DNA of 64,000 bases from Mercurialis annua (Eukaryota; Streptophyta; Magnoliopsida; Malpighiales; Euphorbiaceae): NCBI RefSeq assembly GCF_937616625.2, contig NC_065570.1, positions 69,963,665 to 70,027,664 of the forward strand, given 5' to 3'. Position numbers and translations under genes: made by a program. Under the pieces are notes generated by a model. It was given only the letters and a program-made list of their open reading frames with translations, was not told the DNA's origin and did no database searches. Shown in pieces: positions 21,613-34,880 of the stretch (position 1 is its first letter; each line of letters starts with the position of its first letter).

Positions 21613-21994
21613 AGCTTAATTACTTAAAAACCACTCACCTTATAATTTTTTTTCATTTATACCACGACCTAGGAAATTTTTTAATTGTACCTTATTTTCG
21701 ATTTTTATGTTTCGTTTGTACCACAAGAGTAATTTTTTTAATAATTTAATTAATTTAAAGATGAAAATATTAAAAACAAGATACATAAATGATTAATATT
21801 AACGTTTTATTAGAATATATGTTAAAAATGAAAGACTAATTTAAACTTTTTTTTAAAAGAAAATAGGTCAATTCAACTCATTAGGGTAGAGATGAAACAT
21901 AAAAATCAAAAATAGGGTACAATTAAAAAATTTCCTAGATCATGGTATAAATGAAAAAAAGTTATAAGATGGGTGGTTTTTAAGTAATTAAGCC
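21613..21994. mobile_element. Fold-back MITE with GGCTTAATT termini
   Basis: The left end AGCTTAATTACTTAAAAACC is inverted at the right end (GGTTTTTAAGTAATTAAGCC), and the match continues through CACTCACCTTATAA, TTTCATTTATACCA, CCTAGGAAATTTTTTAATTG and TTTTTATGTTTC. An 8-bp direct repeat AAATAAAA borders the element on both sides (21605-21612 and 21995-22002). This suits a Mutator-type insertion, but the target is simple sequence. Confidence 0.75.
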
Positions 21995-22369
21995 AAATAA
22001 AAATAAAAATCTGAAGCTAAGAGATACCAATATATTAAACAGTGTTTTTCTTTGGTCAAAGTATTAGACTGTTTATAAATGGATAAAATTATAAGATTTT
22101 GACCGTGTAATGATTACAAAAATTCAGTTCTTCTAAGAAATGTAATCGACATTTATAATTTTTCTAAGTCAAGTTAATTTAAAAAGCTGACATTAATCTA
22201 GTCTAATATATATATTACAATTGAAAATACTAAGAAATAAGAATACATATCAATCGAACCATAAATAAAAATAAGATAGAATTAAATTAAATTAAATAAA
22301 AAAGTAAAATTTGCATTTTTAAGATCATTATGCCAAAATTTAAACAATAAGCTGGTAAGAGATCTCCAA

Positions 22370-22760
22370 ACAATGCTAAAATGACTTGCAATAGTATAAT
22401 TTAACATAGAATATTAATATCCGACTCTAATGTAGTGCAATAATTTGTGCTAAATTTAGCATATGTTATATTTGCAGCCAAATTTAACACCGACTATAGC
22501 ATATGTTATATTATAGCATATAATAGCAATTCATTTTAATTGCAATTTTATCATGATTATTTTTTTTGCATTTTTTTTACTTTTCTTTAGTTTAAATTGT
22601 GTGCTTTCTCTTTTTAATCTTTTGATCTCGGTCGATTGATTTTTTTAATAGTAATTCATACGCCAATATAATAAAAATATATAAATCCATTTATTTTTAT
22701 ATAGATCATTGATTCTCTTAGTTATTTTTATTAAAAAGCTCTTTATTATATCAAAGAAGA
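22370..22760. repeat. Dispersed non-coding repeat, second copy
   Basis: It is related to 12400-12860 in sequence and order of blocks. It contains AGCATATGTTATA twice. No coding capacity. Confidence 0.5.
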
Positions 22761-23272
22761 AAAAAATGTGCATCAACAAAATTCTAAAATAAATAATAGA
22801 AAAGAATTATCCAATAACAAAAGAAAATAATAAATACTATCATATTAAGTAATTTTAATTTATTTTTAAAATATTTTGTATTCAAAAAAAATTAAAATGC
22901 TAGATTAACTATAAAATTACTATTTAATTATACTAAATTTAACATATAAAACTGCATCAATGTTCCATCCAACATTGTTTTTAAAGCCAATATTTTTGCT
23001 CAACATCCACATGAAGAAAGACGAAAAAATAAAGAATAGTCACTGGATAGTGCATTAATGAAAGAAAATGGGAAGCAAGTTTGAGTGGGACAATCCAAAG
23101 TCCATTATTATGAATATTTGGTTGATTAATAAAATAATGGAGGATGGTGGCATTCTTGTGGAAACCACACTCCTCCTTATTTTTTACTCCTCTTTTCCTC
23201 CTCAACAAACTAGTGCTCTCCAATTCAGCAATCCAATTTCAGATTTCTTTTGGGAGTATTTAATAAAATGTA
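22761..23272. other. AT-rich spacer
   Basis: I see no gene here. The short open frames on both strands overlap each other and look like chance. Confidence 0.4.
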
Positions 23273-23536
23273 CTCCCTCCGTTCTTTTTTAATTGTCTAT
23301 TTACTTAATTTTATTTATCTACAAATAGTTGTCCATTTAGTAATTTCATGTGATATTAGCTACTTATCTTCCAAGTTTACCCATCCCTAATAAATGACCC
23401 TATGTTTTAATTTAAAAGGCATTTATTAACTAATAGGGCTATATTAGTATTTTTCTTTATAAATTAAGACAAAAGAAGCACTATCTTGGTATGTGCAATA
23501 TTGGCTAAATGGACAACTAAAAAAGAACGGAGGTAG
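23273..23536. mobile_element. Stowaway-type MITE
   Basis: The termini are CTCCCTCCGTTC and its complement GAACGGAGGTAG, bordered by TA on each side (23271-23272 and 23537-23538). This is the classic Tc1/mariner-derived Stowaway signature. Confidence 0.9.
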
Positions 23537-24138
23537 TACTACTTAAATAATGATATTTTGACTTTTCGATATTTAAAATCCATAATCTCTGTCTGTTAGA
23601 AATATGTCAAAACATTATTTGTTCTAATCCAGTAGAAATTAATGTAACGTGTCAATTTATCTTGGACTAAGAATTAAGATCCTATTGAAAGGGGAAAAAA
23701 TTAAATTAAAATCATATTAAGAGAAGTATTCTTATTTTCTCTAAATATTACTTATGTTAGATAATTAGGGTTAATGTGTTTTTTTTTTCAAACTTTGAGA
23801 GGCAGTAAATTGTATCTTAGCATTTTTGTTATTGTTGAGACTTTAGGCAATATTCGAGCGTTAATTTGAATATTTCTTCTATTGGAAAGTTTTTTTATTT
23901 ACCAGATATATTCGTTTTATTCTCATCTCAACAGTATATACAGTTCATGGGATATGAAAACTGTAAATAAACAAGTATGAAAGCGTATAGACAGGTTTGA
24001 CCCGCATATGACTCGATCTGGACTGTCATTTGAGGCAAGTAGCAGGTACTCCTAAACATACATCTAACCTAAGAGGTTTCTAGCAAATAGCATAAGTCTG
24101 TCTGGTCTGGATTTTACATGCACAAAGCCTAAACCGGA
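23537..24138. other. Intergenic spacer
   Basis: AT-rich sequence with no gene or repeat recognised. Confidence 0.4.
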
Positions 24139-25420
24139 TGTAAACGTTTGATTTGATTGATTTTATTAGGTCATCATGAAAAACCTATACAACCGTTACT
24201 ACTTTTTCGTGGTAGTCCTAAGATATCTAAGTGACTGGCTGAATTTGCATTATTTAGCTAATTTATGTGATTAGTCCTTTAACCGGTTAATTTGATGTGC
24301 TATTTGGAAAGCGGTAAACAATACTGGTATGCTCAGGGCAGTTTGATATACATATAAGGTTAGAGATACTTTTTAACCTCGTTGACTTTGAGTGCCTAGC
24401 ACTCGCACGGGTTTTGACCATCGGTTTGGTCGGAATGGGCTCTCGGGCAGATCACGAGATTTGTGCGTGTCGTTGATCCGGTTCCACTGGTTTGATTCAG
24501 AGCTGGTTCCGAAATTGGATTAACCCGGATTGTCTCTGAAAGTTGTTGGTTTGTTGGGTCTCGGGCTCATGGCCCCAGTATATACACTATGTTACATTCT
24601 GGAACTTCTAAGTCTATTTCACATCGGGTTTGGCCCGTTACAAAGCAGGAACATGAAGTGCATAAAAAATAGTAAATCTGGGTCTAAACGGAATCTAATT
24701 CCGAGCTCAAACGAGGGTGTTTTAGGAATGAAAACTGGTGTGATTTGATGTGTGTGTGTATTGTTGGTTCGGCCAGGGTAGGGTTATTCCTAGAGTTTCT
24801 ATGCTTTTTCCGGTGTTTAATTGCTACCCTTCTGCTAGGCTAGCTAGCAGAGGTATTTATAGGGGTGAAAACTAACCTAGAATTTTCTAGAGATTAACTT
24901 AATTTTAAATTACTATTTACCTAGTTAGATTTTGTTTTAAACTTAAAGAAGTGTTAAGTGATAGATTATTAGGATTAGGATTAGGTTTAAATTATTTACT
25001 TTAGATTTTTACATATTAAATTTGTATTAATTAATTAATTAATTAATTAATTAAGTGATAATTGTATTTAAAAGCGTTATTTGGTGCCCGAAAGTATTAA
25101 AAACGACTCTTGGAACCCTATGAGTTTGGGTATGGTCAATTTCAGTCCATAAAACTTGTAAATTGGCCCATAAACTTCTAAGACATTGCAATTATTCCAA
25201 TTTTTAGACTTAGCCTACAATCTCTTTGGCTTTTTATGGGCTATTTATGCCTAATTATGTTTTAATCCTCCAAGTTTAGAGCTGTGCATAGATTACGCTT
25301 ACTTGGATTCCAAGAAGCAAATCTGTAGCTCGTCATCCGGACGGATTTCTCTGGAAATCATCATTGGACGTTTTAGTCCATTATCACTTTTTACCTGTCC
25401 GATAAAAATAGGTGTCTACA
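24139..25420 (+). mobile_element. Possible solo LTR of a Ty3/gypsy (Tat/Ogre-like) element
   Basis: The segment is richer in GC than its neighbours. It contains a TATA-like TATTTATAGGGGTGAAAAC (24854) and ends ATAGGTGTCTACA (25408-25420), an ending often seen in Tat/Ogre-type LTRs. The left border (TGTAAAC at 24139) is a guess, no 5-bp target duplication is visible, and no internal retroelement genes follow. Confidence 0.3.
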
Positions 25421-25784
25421 TATACATCTTATGCCGCGAGTATAAACATCCAATTTATTATAAAAAAATGGGGGTTTATCGTCAATGAATAAAGCTTACG
25501 ACATTTCCAAACAAACTCATTTTAGAAAGAACGATAAAAAAAAAAGACGGCTAGAATTTTTAGTTAGTATGAGAGGGAGTAATTAAGCTATATTTGATTT
25601 ATGAAATAAAAAGGGACATACATTCATAGTTCAAATTCAAAAAAGTAAGAGTAATTTTTATGATTTTTTTTAATTTTTGTAGCATAAATATTCTCTCAAA
25701 ATTAAAATATAACTTTATATTCTTTTGAAATAACTATTATATTTCATTTATATTATATATCCCGAATCAAATATAATTTTAGAT

Positions 25785-26348
25785 CTCGCTTGGTTCGTTT
25801 TATAGCAATTCCTGGGAAATTAATTTCCCGGGAAGTATAGTTCCTGGGAAGTTAACTTCCTAGGAAGTTGATAAATATTGCTTGTTTTGATTTTTACTTT
25901 CCAGGAAGTACGAAATTAATTTTTAATTAAAAGACAAATATGTCCTTTGATAAATTATATATTATTAAACAAATAAATATTTTTTTAAATCGAGCAATAA
26001 AAAATTTAATTTTTACTTATTAATTCTTATTTTACGATTCAAGTACTATTTGAGAGAGTTTTTAAATATTATTTCATAATATAGGTATATTTTTTGAAAT
26101 GAATAAAAATATTTTTTATATAAATTTAAAAAAAAAAAGTTAAGGTTAAATTAGAAAAATAAAACAAAAGTGTTAGGGAAGTTCTACTTCCTTGAATTTT
26201 GCTAGGGAAGTTACTTTCCTAGTTAAAGGGAAGTCAAACATCCAACTTTCCGGGAAGTAGAACGTATAAATTGAACCAAGAAAAAAAAATTGCTACTTTC
26301 CATAATATACAACTTCCCTAATCTATTTACCCCCAACCAAATGAGCCT
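25785..26348. mobile_element. Diverged MITE with repeated CCTGGGAAGTT motifs
   Basis: The left end GCTTGGTTCG and the right end CAACCAAATGAGC form an imperfect inverted pair of the kind seen in Harbinger/hAT-type elements. Both flanks carry many inverted copies of TTCC(T/C)(A/G)GGAAGTT. No transposase is present. A TTA lies at each border. Confidence 0.5.
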
Positions 26349-27534
26349 TAGAGTCTGGGATTCTTTTATCAAAATTGAAGCAATAAATAGACTTTATCTA
26401 GGAAAAAAAATTGAGTTAACTGAATTAATTTTTTATATATTAATATAAATATCTACCAACAACTATAGTCTGTCTATCAAATATATGATGATTTTACAAT
26501 TTTATCAATTTAGTTTTTCTTTTTTTAAGTGATTCTATATATATTCATGTTTAGAGTGGAGCTGACGTAATGTAATGTTGTATATGTCAAGTAGTATAAG
26601 TTTTATGCACGTTAAGTATAATTTTGCACTATGTCAGTTTTAAACGAGTTGTAGCATATTTGACAAAAATTGAAAAATAATGGATTGAACTAGTAAAATT
26701 TAAAAACTGTAATATATTTAGCAAAGGAGGTATAGTTGTGTTAAATTCATTTTGTCTATTTTTTTTTGTCGTAATCATTAGCATTTGTGAAGAGAATTGA
26801 TCTCACAATTTTAGATTTGCATTGAACATTATTGATTGGGTATCTAAAATACAATATTTGCACATAAACGTGACAATCACTTCAACATTATTTCACTAAA
26901 ATTAATTTTACACTAAAATATTATATTATATTTTATTTTAGGGTATAAACTGTAAAGTAGTATAGGGCATTATCAGAGCAGGAAAAAAAGAACATAGGAT
27001 CAGTATCAATACCACTTGATGAGCAAATATTTTGATTTGAGAATTACGTTTTAAAATTTACCTTGTTGTTTATGGTATAATTTTATTACAAATTTAAAAC
27101 CGATCAGCATTATCCCGCACTATAATTGTTTTGTCGGATAACTTGTAGTATAGTAAACAAATCTCTCTATTTGTTTTTGAACAATAAAAGGCCAAAAGCT
27201 CTAAAGAGACACCATACAAATTTAGCATGAAAATATAACACAAAATCAGCAATAGATAAAAGAAGAAAAATTCACAATTTACTGATGGATTAACAAAAAA
27301 ATTATAATCACAATTTGAAATAGTTGAATTCTTTTCTATATGAAATATTTTTTGATATAATTTGAATTTTCCAATAAAAGTTTAAATTTTATTAAATATT
27401 CTGTACTTTGATCCAAATACTAAATTTATTTGAAAATATTCTTTAAGTACATAAAATTTTCTAATAGATTAATAAGAACATTAATTAAGAGATAATTAAT
27501 TAGTAAGAGTATATAAAAATAAGGCACAACTATT
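26349..27534. other. AT-rich spacer
   Basis: No gene, RNA or clear element is visible. Confidence 0.4.
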
Positions 27535-27900
27535 TTGCAAATCTAATATTTACATGTTTTGTCAATTACGACCAAACTTTTTAATATTTATAATTTTGTC
27601 CAATTTAAAAGTTTTTTTTTTTTTACAATTGTGTTTAAAACTTTAGATTTTATTTTTTAAATCCATACTTTTTTTTTATCATTTATCAATTTCGATCAGA
27701 TTTAAAAATATCATCTAACTTCTAAAAAGAGTTTCTATAAGTTTGGTCAGAATTACTAAAAGACGCAAAGATTTGAATTTAAGAAATAAAATTCAAAGTC
27801 TTGGACATAATTGCAAAAAAAGTCTTTTAAATTGGACATAATTAAAAAAAATTAAAAAAGTTAGTCATAATTGATAAAAGACACAATGGTTTAAATTTAA
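27535..27900. mobile_element. Decayed fold-back MITE
   Basis: The left arm (ATTACGACCAAACTTTTTAAT, TTTGTCCAATTTAAAAG, ACAATTGTGT, TTTATTTTTTAAATCC) is roughly the complement of the right arm (ATTTAAGAAATAAAATTC, ACATAATTGC, CTTTTAAATTGGACATAAT, AAAAAGTTAGTCATAATTG). Confidence 0.6.
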
Positions 27901-29340
27901 AAAATAACCTAAAAATGAAGTATTGTTCTAATCAATTAAAACTGCTAAATTATCCTCATTAGCAAATATTGCTACCTGCCTACCTCATCCATTGTATCTG
28001 TAATTGAATCTAATCAATATCTGATTTTATACTTCTACCAGCTAACCCAATTAAGTGGAAGATTAGCATTTTTGTGTGCGTAAGATGGCTGAATTAAATG
28101 TACGAGTTTCTATTAGTAGTAATTGAATTTCAAGACTCTTTCAAACTAGAGTCTCCCTCTCCCCTTTATAAACTTTAAAAAAACATAAGATTAGTTATGA
28201 TTTATTTAATAAAAAAATTAAAATCCGGCCACGATTAAAATAATTAACCGGGCAGAATGATCAATGATGATTCACAATGACATAACTGATAATATAAATA
28301 AAATAAAAGGCTTGAAAAAAGCATGAAATTTTCCTTTTAATTCACAAATATATGTAATTGATAAGAGAGTTGTTTTCTTATTTTGTCTTTGTTCAACAAA
28401 TGTACATATATATATAGTCATGCTTTAGTCATGACTAATGAGCTTCTGGTCTGGTATAACTGCCTTAAAGCAAATCTTTTTTATATATATATATCGATTA
28501 TATTTAGAATGATTTTATATATTGTTTTCAGGTTCTTCATTAATTAGTAAATCTCAACATTTGATTAAACTAGCAACCAAAACCATAATCTTTCTGTCAT
28601 CTCTTTAATTACTTACTAATTCCATCTCTTTTCATTTCTGTTTGCCATTTATTAAGAACTTTGTTTTTTCCATCTTTTCAATAAAAATGGACAGAGTATT
28701 AAACATTTTCAACTTTTATTTTAAATCCAACCAAAAGTTTTAATTTTCACATTTTTATTCTAATTTTAAATATTGACAGCAATTGTATACATGTGAAGTT
28801 GTGCATTAAAATTGTTTTTAGAAATTAAATGTTAAACAATACAGAAATAAGGTTTTGAAATAAAATGTTAAACAATAAGAAATTACATATATAAATTTCA
28901 GTAATTCATCAATTAAATTACTAAAAGTGTAATTTAACAATTTTTGAAATTAGCTAAATTACAATTAACTTTGGAAATCGGCCTAAAATTATTTTAATTA
29001 AAATTTTGCTTAAATTTGTAAAAGAACAAAAAGATTTGTTTTTGTTTGGACCATAAGGCCTTTAAATTTTAGTTTTTCAGGACGGTAGACTGTAAGGACA
29101 TGTATTCAATATAAACCGAACCGAATTAAAATTTTATATTTTTTACACTAAATAAATTTATAAAAGAATTTATTTTTTTCAAATGAACTGAACCAAACTA
29201 GTCGATTTAGTTTGTTTTTCATTTGATCTGTTTCCTTTCCATCAATATCTTAATCGTAACAAGGTTGTCGTATCTAATTAACAACCTAAGATAACGGGAA
29301 TCTAAGGTAAGAAAAATGCAATCAATATTTTTTTTATGTC
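27901..29340. other. AT-rich spacer
   Basis: It contains short dinucleotide runs (TATATATATA near 28405 and 28483). No gene was found. Confidence 0.4.
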
Positions 29341-29343
29341 TGT

Positions 29344-29470
29344 GAGTTTTAGCTCAAGTGGCATATACATTAGGTATGATTCTCTTAAAGTTTTAGAATC
29401 GAGTATTCCAAAAAGTGCTAAAATCTTTGTTTTCGGTTGTAAACTTGTAATACAAAATAGAATAAGAAAA
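29344..29470 (+). mobile_element. Decayed tRNA-derived SINE-like sequence
   Basis: An A-box-like TAGCTCAAGTGG (29350-29361) is followed after about 34 bp by a B-box-like AGAATCGAGTATTCC (29395-29409). An A-rich 3' end lies near 29450-29475. No clear target duplication is seen. Confidence 0.5.
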
Positions 29471-29544
29471 AAAATTATTGTTTTTCTTTTATTTAAATAG
29501 TAACACTGTCAATTTTAAAACGTTGTTTCTGGAAAAACTTTTTT

Positions 29545-29960
29545 CCTCCCTTCTCTCTCTGTGTTTTTAATCGTCATTTACTTTTTATAGTTATTTTTGG
29601 TTTAACCTATTTTAAAATTCATGTACTTTCTATTTTTTTTATTTCGTTCTTAGACGTTTTTATATTATTTTACTGAGTCTATATTTTTTTAAAATAGTTT
29701 TATATAGTCCTTCTATTTCTTTAATCCTTATACTTTAAAAAACAGTTTTACTTGATTTTTGAGAGTCCACTTTTGTCCGCCCTTCTATCTCTGTGTGTTT
29801 GATCCTCATATTTTCTAAAACAGTTTTATGAATATCTTTTAATTATCACATTTCACCATTTTGTTAACAGAAGGTCCTCATAAGACTGTTTTAGAAAATA
29901 CAAGGACCAAGTAAAAAAAATTCTTAAGGACAAAATAAAAATGCAAATTACAAGGACATT
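29545..29960. repeat. Degenerate tandem repeats plus hairpin
   Basis: A unit of about 65-125 bp (CCTTCTATCTCTGTGTGTTTG... ATTTTCTAAAACAGTTTTA) recurs about three times with decay. The last unit is then inverted at 29877-29911 (TCATAAGACTGTTTTAGAAA). Confidence 0.5.
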
Positions 29961-30737
29961 ATGGTAGATTTTGCCTTATTTTTTTGCTATAACTAAATTG
30001 GTGCTGAATTATTTTCAAAACTGTCGTATTTTAGACTTTTATGCTCCAATAGAAATCAAATTTTACCTAATAAGGTAATTCCTAATTTTCATTACAATTT
30101 AGTTTCTTTTCTGAAAAAATAAACGATATAGTTGCCTAATTTTATTATTAACTATAAAAATATATCTACCTTACCTATTAATGAATGCTTGAAAAAGAAT
30201 AATATTTGTTCTTCTAATTATTCCTTTAACATCATTTTCCTTGTACTTATGCATATATCACTGGCATTTCGAATTGTTTGACAATATACAATCAAGAAAT
30301 TTGGTATGACTTTACCTGACTATTTTACTTTCATGATCAACTCTAAACAAAAACAGTATATGCATTGTTGAGTCACCAACTTTGTAATCAATCAAATCTC
30401 TTCTACACCAATTAAAAACTCGGACTATCCCTAAAAAAAAACAAATTAAAAACTCGGACTAAATTGTTTGGCTTTAAAACTTTTCAATTGAAATTGTACT
30501 ATAATAATATACTGCTTTGAATTGAAATACAAAATATTATTTTTAAAGAATATTTTTGTCAATTTATTTATAATTATGGATTTATACACTCATTTTACCT
30601 TTAGACAACTCAAGTCAAAAATCAGCTCTATTTTTTGAGAAATTCTTATGATGTATTCTTTATTATTATTACAGATATGAAAAAGTTTATTGGGCATGCC
30701 CCACTCTTGCCTCCACCAAATTAAAGGCTTCTTCACT

Positions 30738-30747
30738 CTATAAATAC
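30738..30747 (+). promoter_or_regulatory. TATA box of the iron transporter gene
   Basis: CTATAAATAC lies 110 bp before the start codon, giving an expected transcript start near 30770-30780, where the sequence turns pyrimidine-rich. Confidence 0.7.
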
Positions 30748-30856
30748 CATTGTTGAAGGCGTGTGTCCTCCTCACTTCTCCATTATCTTCTCCCTCACAT
30801 TAATAATATAATATTCTCTATCTTATAACAATATTCTTATATTTATCATTTCTTCC

Positions 30857-31555
30857 ATGGCAAGCAATCAAGCAGTTATATCACTAAACAACACCAAATT
30901 TCCTCTTGCCATATCCAATAATAATGATCTCGAGCACCCATCAGCAACAACAACAACAAACCTAGAGCTCGAATCGAAAGACGTTGAATTCGACTACTCA
31001 AAACGAGCACAGTGGCTCAGAGCAGCTGTTCTCGGTGCAAACGACGGTTTAGTATCAACTGCATCACTGATGATGGGCGTTGGTGCTGTTAAACAAGATA
31101 TCAAGGTCATGATACTAACCGGGTTCGCCGGTTTAGTAGCCGGCGCTTGTAGTATGGCGATCGGTGAGTTTGTGTCTGTGTATTCTCAGTTAGATATAGA
31201 ACTAGGGCAAATGAAGAGAGACAAAGAGAGGGGAATAATAAAAGAAGAAAATGAAAATGAAGGAGAGAGGGAACATTTACCAAACCCATTACAAGCAGCA
31301 GCTGCATCAGCACTTGCATTTTCAGTGGGTGCAATGGTTCCATTATTAGCTGCTTCTTTCATTAGAGATTATAAACTCAGACTCGGAGTTGTGGCTGCAG
31401 CGGTGAGTTTGGCTTTGGTTATATTTGGATGGCTCGGAGCTGTCTTGGGTAAGGCTCCTGTGGTTAAATCTTCTATTAGGGTTTTGGTTGGAGGGTTAAT
31501 GGCTATGGCTATAACCTTTGGTCTAACCAAGTTGATTGGGTCAAGCGCACTTTAA
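30857..31555 (+). CDS. Vacuolar iron transporter-like protein (VIT/CCC1 family, nodulin-21 type)
   Basis: This is an intronless gene of 232 codons; ATG sits in CCATGG context. The N-terminal 50 residues are polar. Five hydrophobic segments follow at about 55-78, 84-110, 145-168, 174-198 and 205-229. Family blocks are RAAVLGANDGLVSTASLMMGVGAV, GLVAGACSMAIGEFVSVYSQ with the adjacent LDIELGQMK, and NPLQAAAASALAFSVGAMVPLLAA. The cytosolic loop between segments 2 and 3 is short and charged (KRDKERGIIKEENENEGERE), as in plant VTL proteins. True VIT1 proteins have a longer metal-binding domain there. VTLs move ferrous iron into the vacuole, and several Arabidopsis members are repressed in iron deficiency. 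The direction and substrate are inferred from the family. Confidence 0.92.
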   Translation: MASNQAVISLNNTKFPLAISNNNDLEHPSATTTTNLELESKDVEFDYSKRAQWLRAAVLGANDGLVSTASLMMGVGAVKQDIKVMILTGFAGLVAGACSMAIGEFVSVYSQLDIELGQMKRDKERGIIKEENENEGEREHLPNPLQAAAASALAFSVGAMVPLLAASFIRDYKLRLGVVAAAVSLALVIFGWLGAVLGKAPVVKSSIRVLVGGLMAMAITFGLTKLIGSSAL

Positions 31556-32640
31556 TTTCACCAAATTCAAAAATATTTGCATAATTATTTCAACCTTTAA
31601 CGTAAATTTCATCACGATATCAATGATCAGAATTATAATATATAGTTTAATTATAATTACTTTTATTTCTTTTTTTGGTATATTGGGTGGGAGTTGTGTG
31701 TATTCTTGAAGAATGTCAGTGGGTTACCTTTAATATATAGTTTTTTTTGCGTATTATATGCGGGGTGACATGTGCATGGAAAGAAGTTTGGGTTTGATAT
31801 AAGATGGAAGAAGAAGCCAATTAAACTGTGATATGAGAAGAGAAGTGATGAGTAGCCTTTATTTGTATTTTTTAAGCTTTGTATGTTTCTTCTTTATATA
31901 GAAATAAAATTTCTCATTGTTACAGAAAATGATTTCCTCTTTTAATGTTCTAGCTATATGTATATATTTATCTCTTTTACAGCCAGATGTGAAAATTATA
32001 ATATTCAGTTGATACGATGCTCTTTAATTTAAATAAGCTAATTTTTTTGGTCTAATGGTAAAAAAAACTCAAACCTTTACGACTTGTTGCAATTATATCC
32101 AAACCTTTTAATTTTCGCAATAATATCCAAACCTTTTAATTTTTGCAATAATAAACAATTTTAGAAAAAAATTTTATATAACTTTATCAAATTTTTTCTT
32201 CTAGTTATAGTTGATTCAATTAATAATTATTTAGTATCATTTTAATAAATAATTTTTTAATAAATATAAAAAAAACAATTCAATCAAAAAATAACAATAA
32301 TATTTTCAACAGGATAACTATTGTATTAGCTCAAGAGCAATAGCAGCTATATTTTTATGATTAAAAAAACTAACGATCTGATATAGAAAATAATGCCTGT
32401 ACATAGACCACTTAATTATAGATTTCTTACATACCATTAAAAAGGTGAAATACATAACTGTTGGAGTTATCCAATTCTTGATTCATCAATAAATTATACT
32501 GATTAATTTAAAATCAGAATAAAAATCTTAAAAAAGACCAAAAAAACCACATGAAAACAGCTGGGTTCTTCAAGAACCGGTGCCAGTGAAGCCCAAATCA
32601 TCAAAATCTTGAGCAACCAGAATAAATACTATAAATAACA
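31556..32640. other. 3' UTR of transporter gene and AT-rich spacer
   Basis: The 3' UTR probably runs to about 31920 (AATAAAATTT at 31903). At 32090-32155 there is a short tandem repeat, ATCCAAACCTTTTAATTTT twice. Nothing else is recognised. Confidence 0.5.
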
Positions 32641-32644
32641 AACC

Positions 32645-33075
32645 ATCTAAGAAGCACGGAAACTTCGACAAATTGCGTTTCCCGTTTCAGAAACGTTTCA
32701 GAAACCGGAAACGTTTCGGGCCGTTTTTGTAAATAATAAAAATTAAAATTATTATCCACAAATAAAAAAATTTAACTAGTTACCCATAAATTTTACATTC
32801 GCATTGCCCACAATACATCAAATATACTTATTTGTGTTGAATTATATTATATTTTTTATATATTTATAAAATTTTAAATATTTAGTATATTAAAATGAAT
32901 TATTTTGTTAATTATCATAAATATTTAAATAATATTTTTATAAATATATCCCTACATTTTTGTTATTTACACGTTTTCCCCACGTTTCGTGTCCTTCATT
33001 TTGAAAAACTTTTGTTTTCCCGTGTCCGTTTCGTATCGTTTCCGTTTTCCGTTTCCGTTTCCATGCTACCTAGCA
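32645..33075. repeat. Imperfect inverted repeat rich in CGTTTC/GGAAAC
   Basis: The left side has TTTCAGAAACGTTTCAGAAA and CGGAAACGTTTCGGGCCG. The right side has CACGTTTCGTGTCC, CGTGTCCGTTTCGTATCG and CCGTTTCCGTTTCCATGC. The flanks CACGGAAACTTC and CGTTTCCATGCTACC face each other. It is probably an old fold-back element. Confidence 0.45.
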
Positions 33076-34044
33076 GACCATCATATAAACAATAAAATTG
33101 CATAAAAACCATACTAAAACAACTAAATCTCTAATCATAGAGACAATTTATTTTAAAAAGAAAACAAAAAATATAAATATACATAAATAAATTTCATACT
33201 TTAATTGGGAAAAAATACTAGAATACATCTTTATGGGTTTATATTGTTGAATACAATGACTTGGATTTGGCCCCGAGTCATATCCAATTTTGTGAATGGG
33301 TGAAGAGACCCATTTTTATTGAGCGCGCCGTCTGTCTTGATCAGGATGGTTGGCAAAAATGTTTCTAATGTCTTCATCGACACACATCCCTTGATTCAAG
33401 CCATGAACTATCATAGTAACGTTATATTACCGTTTTGATTATATTTTCTATATACCGTCTCTTCTTCCTCATTTGAGATACTCAATTTTTACAAGCCTTA
33501 AAATAGTTGCTTTATCATTTCCTCTAAAAACTGAATTTTGGAGCAACTATAGGAGGGTGTTACAAATCGATTTACAAAGTGCAGTGTCAATCGTAATAGC
33601 TGTTTTATCTTGGGGACAACGTGGTTGAAAGATTGTATAGCGCCACTAAAATTCCACTGGCCTTCATATAACACAAAACCAATAAATAAGAGATGTTCCC
33701 CATAAATAAAAAATGGAACTAGCCAAGGGTGTTACATTACACTGCTAATCTAAATGGTTCCTTGTCAATCAACGACGGCTATTATTGTAGCATTGTGGAA
33801 GGCTTATAATATTTATCATTAACTCGACCAATTTTTCATTTAGTGTTAACAAATTTTCCTAGTTTATGCATGACCCGAAGAAGGAACACCGGTGGAGGAC
33901 AAGGACTATCATTCATATCATAAACAACGCTAGGTTTTAACTGTTAATTTGATTGAGAACATAAATATCAATTTAAACCAAAATTAATTAGAGATAATTA
34001 TTATCACCCTTGTTGTAAGGTTAGGATTATTGTATGTTCCCTGC
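33076..34044. other. Intergenic spacer with a coding-looking scrap on the minus strand
   Basis: Read on the minus strand, about 33410-33315 gives an open stretch of roughly 32 codons of mixed composition (MIVHGLNQGMCVDEDIRN...) that ends in TAA. It is too short to assign and has no visible continuation. Confidence 0.25.
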
Positions 34045-34880
34045 ATTTCAAAAAAAGACTTAATTACTTTAATAACATGAATTTTAACGTGTTTTCCAAT
34101 TAAAACACTAACTTTCAATTTAAACGATATAATACATGAACTATAATTTTTTACAATTAGAAACCCTGGTCAATTTTTGTCAAAAAAATATTGATGTGGG
34201 CAACGGATAAACACTATTTTGGTGTCCACGTCGACATATTTAATACGAAAAATTATTCGGCATTTTAAATTGCAAAAATACGAAAATTGGGGGTCCGATA
34301 TTGTCAAAATTAATAGTTCGTACGAAAACTGCAAAACGCGTTAAAATTCTTAATTTTTAAAGAAATTAAATTTTTGAAAGATTATTATTCTCACTAAGTA
34401 TCTAATTGTTATGGAAAAGCAATAATATTTTAGTTATTCGAACTCATGTGTGATAGTAATTATTCCAATTAATTGTGTGTGAGAGTGTGTTTACGAAACT
34501 CTGATATTATATATATAGTCGATGATCAAGGTATTATAACTAATGAAAAGCAAGAAATCATATGAAAAGCAATAAGTAAAATATGAAATGAAATGAAATA
34601 CGAGATTAAAATAATAAATTAAATTATACAAACATGAAACAAAGATATGGATAGAAAATTAGGTAGAAGAGCTAGAATTGATTATCAGAAAGAAAATACT
34701 ACAAAAGATTGTAATCAAAATAGATCAAACCAGAGAGTTATATTTTTACAGGATGTCTTTCTTTCTCGATCAATCACCTTTTTTTTATAGAAATCCTTCG
34801 AATTCGTTTCCGAACTTTCCTTTTGCTTATCATTTGTGAGCCTCGTGATGGAAGCCCCTATTGTTTCTCAGAATTATTAT
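34045..34880. other. Spacer with a decayed inverted repeat
   Basis: The segment 34070-34360 has weak inverted symmetry (AACACTAACTTTCAATTTAAACG against CATTTTAAATTGCAAAAATACG). Otherwise it is AT-rich spacer. Confidence 0.3.

Noticed and set aside
24530..24748. 72-codon plus-strand frame
   Set aside because: It sits within the probable LTR and has no domain.
25026..25060. TTAA tandem run as a hairpin or origin
   Set aside because: A simple tetranucleotide repeat, common in AT-rich plant DNA.
33315..33410. Minus-strand open scrap that reads like protein
   Set aside because: Only about 32 codons, no flanking exon that continues it, and no family recognised.
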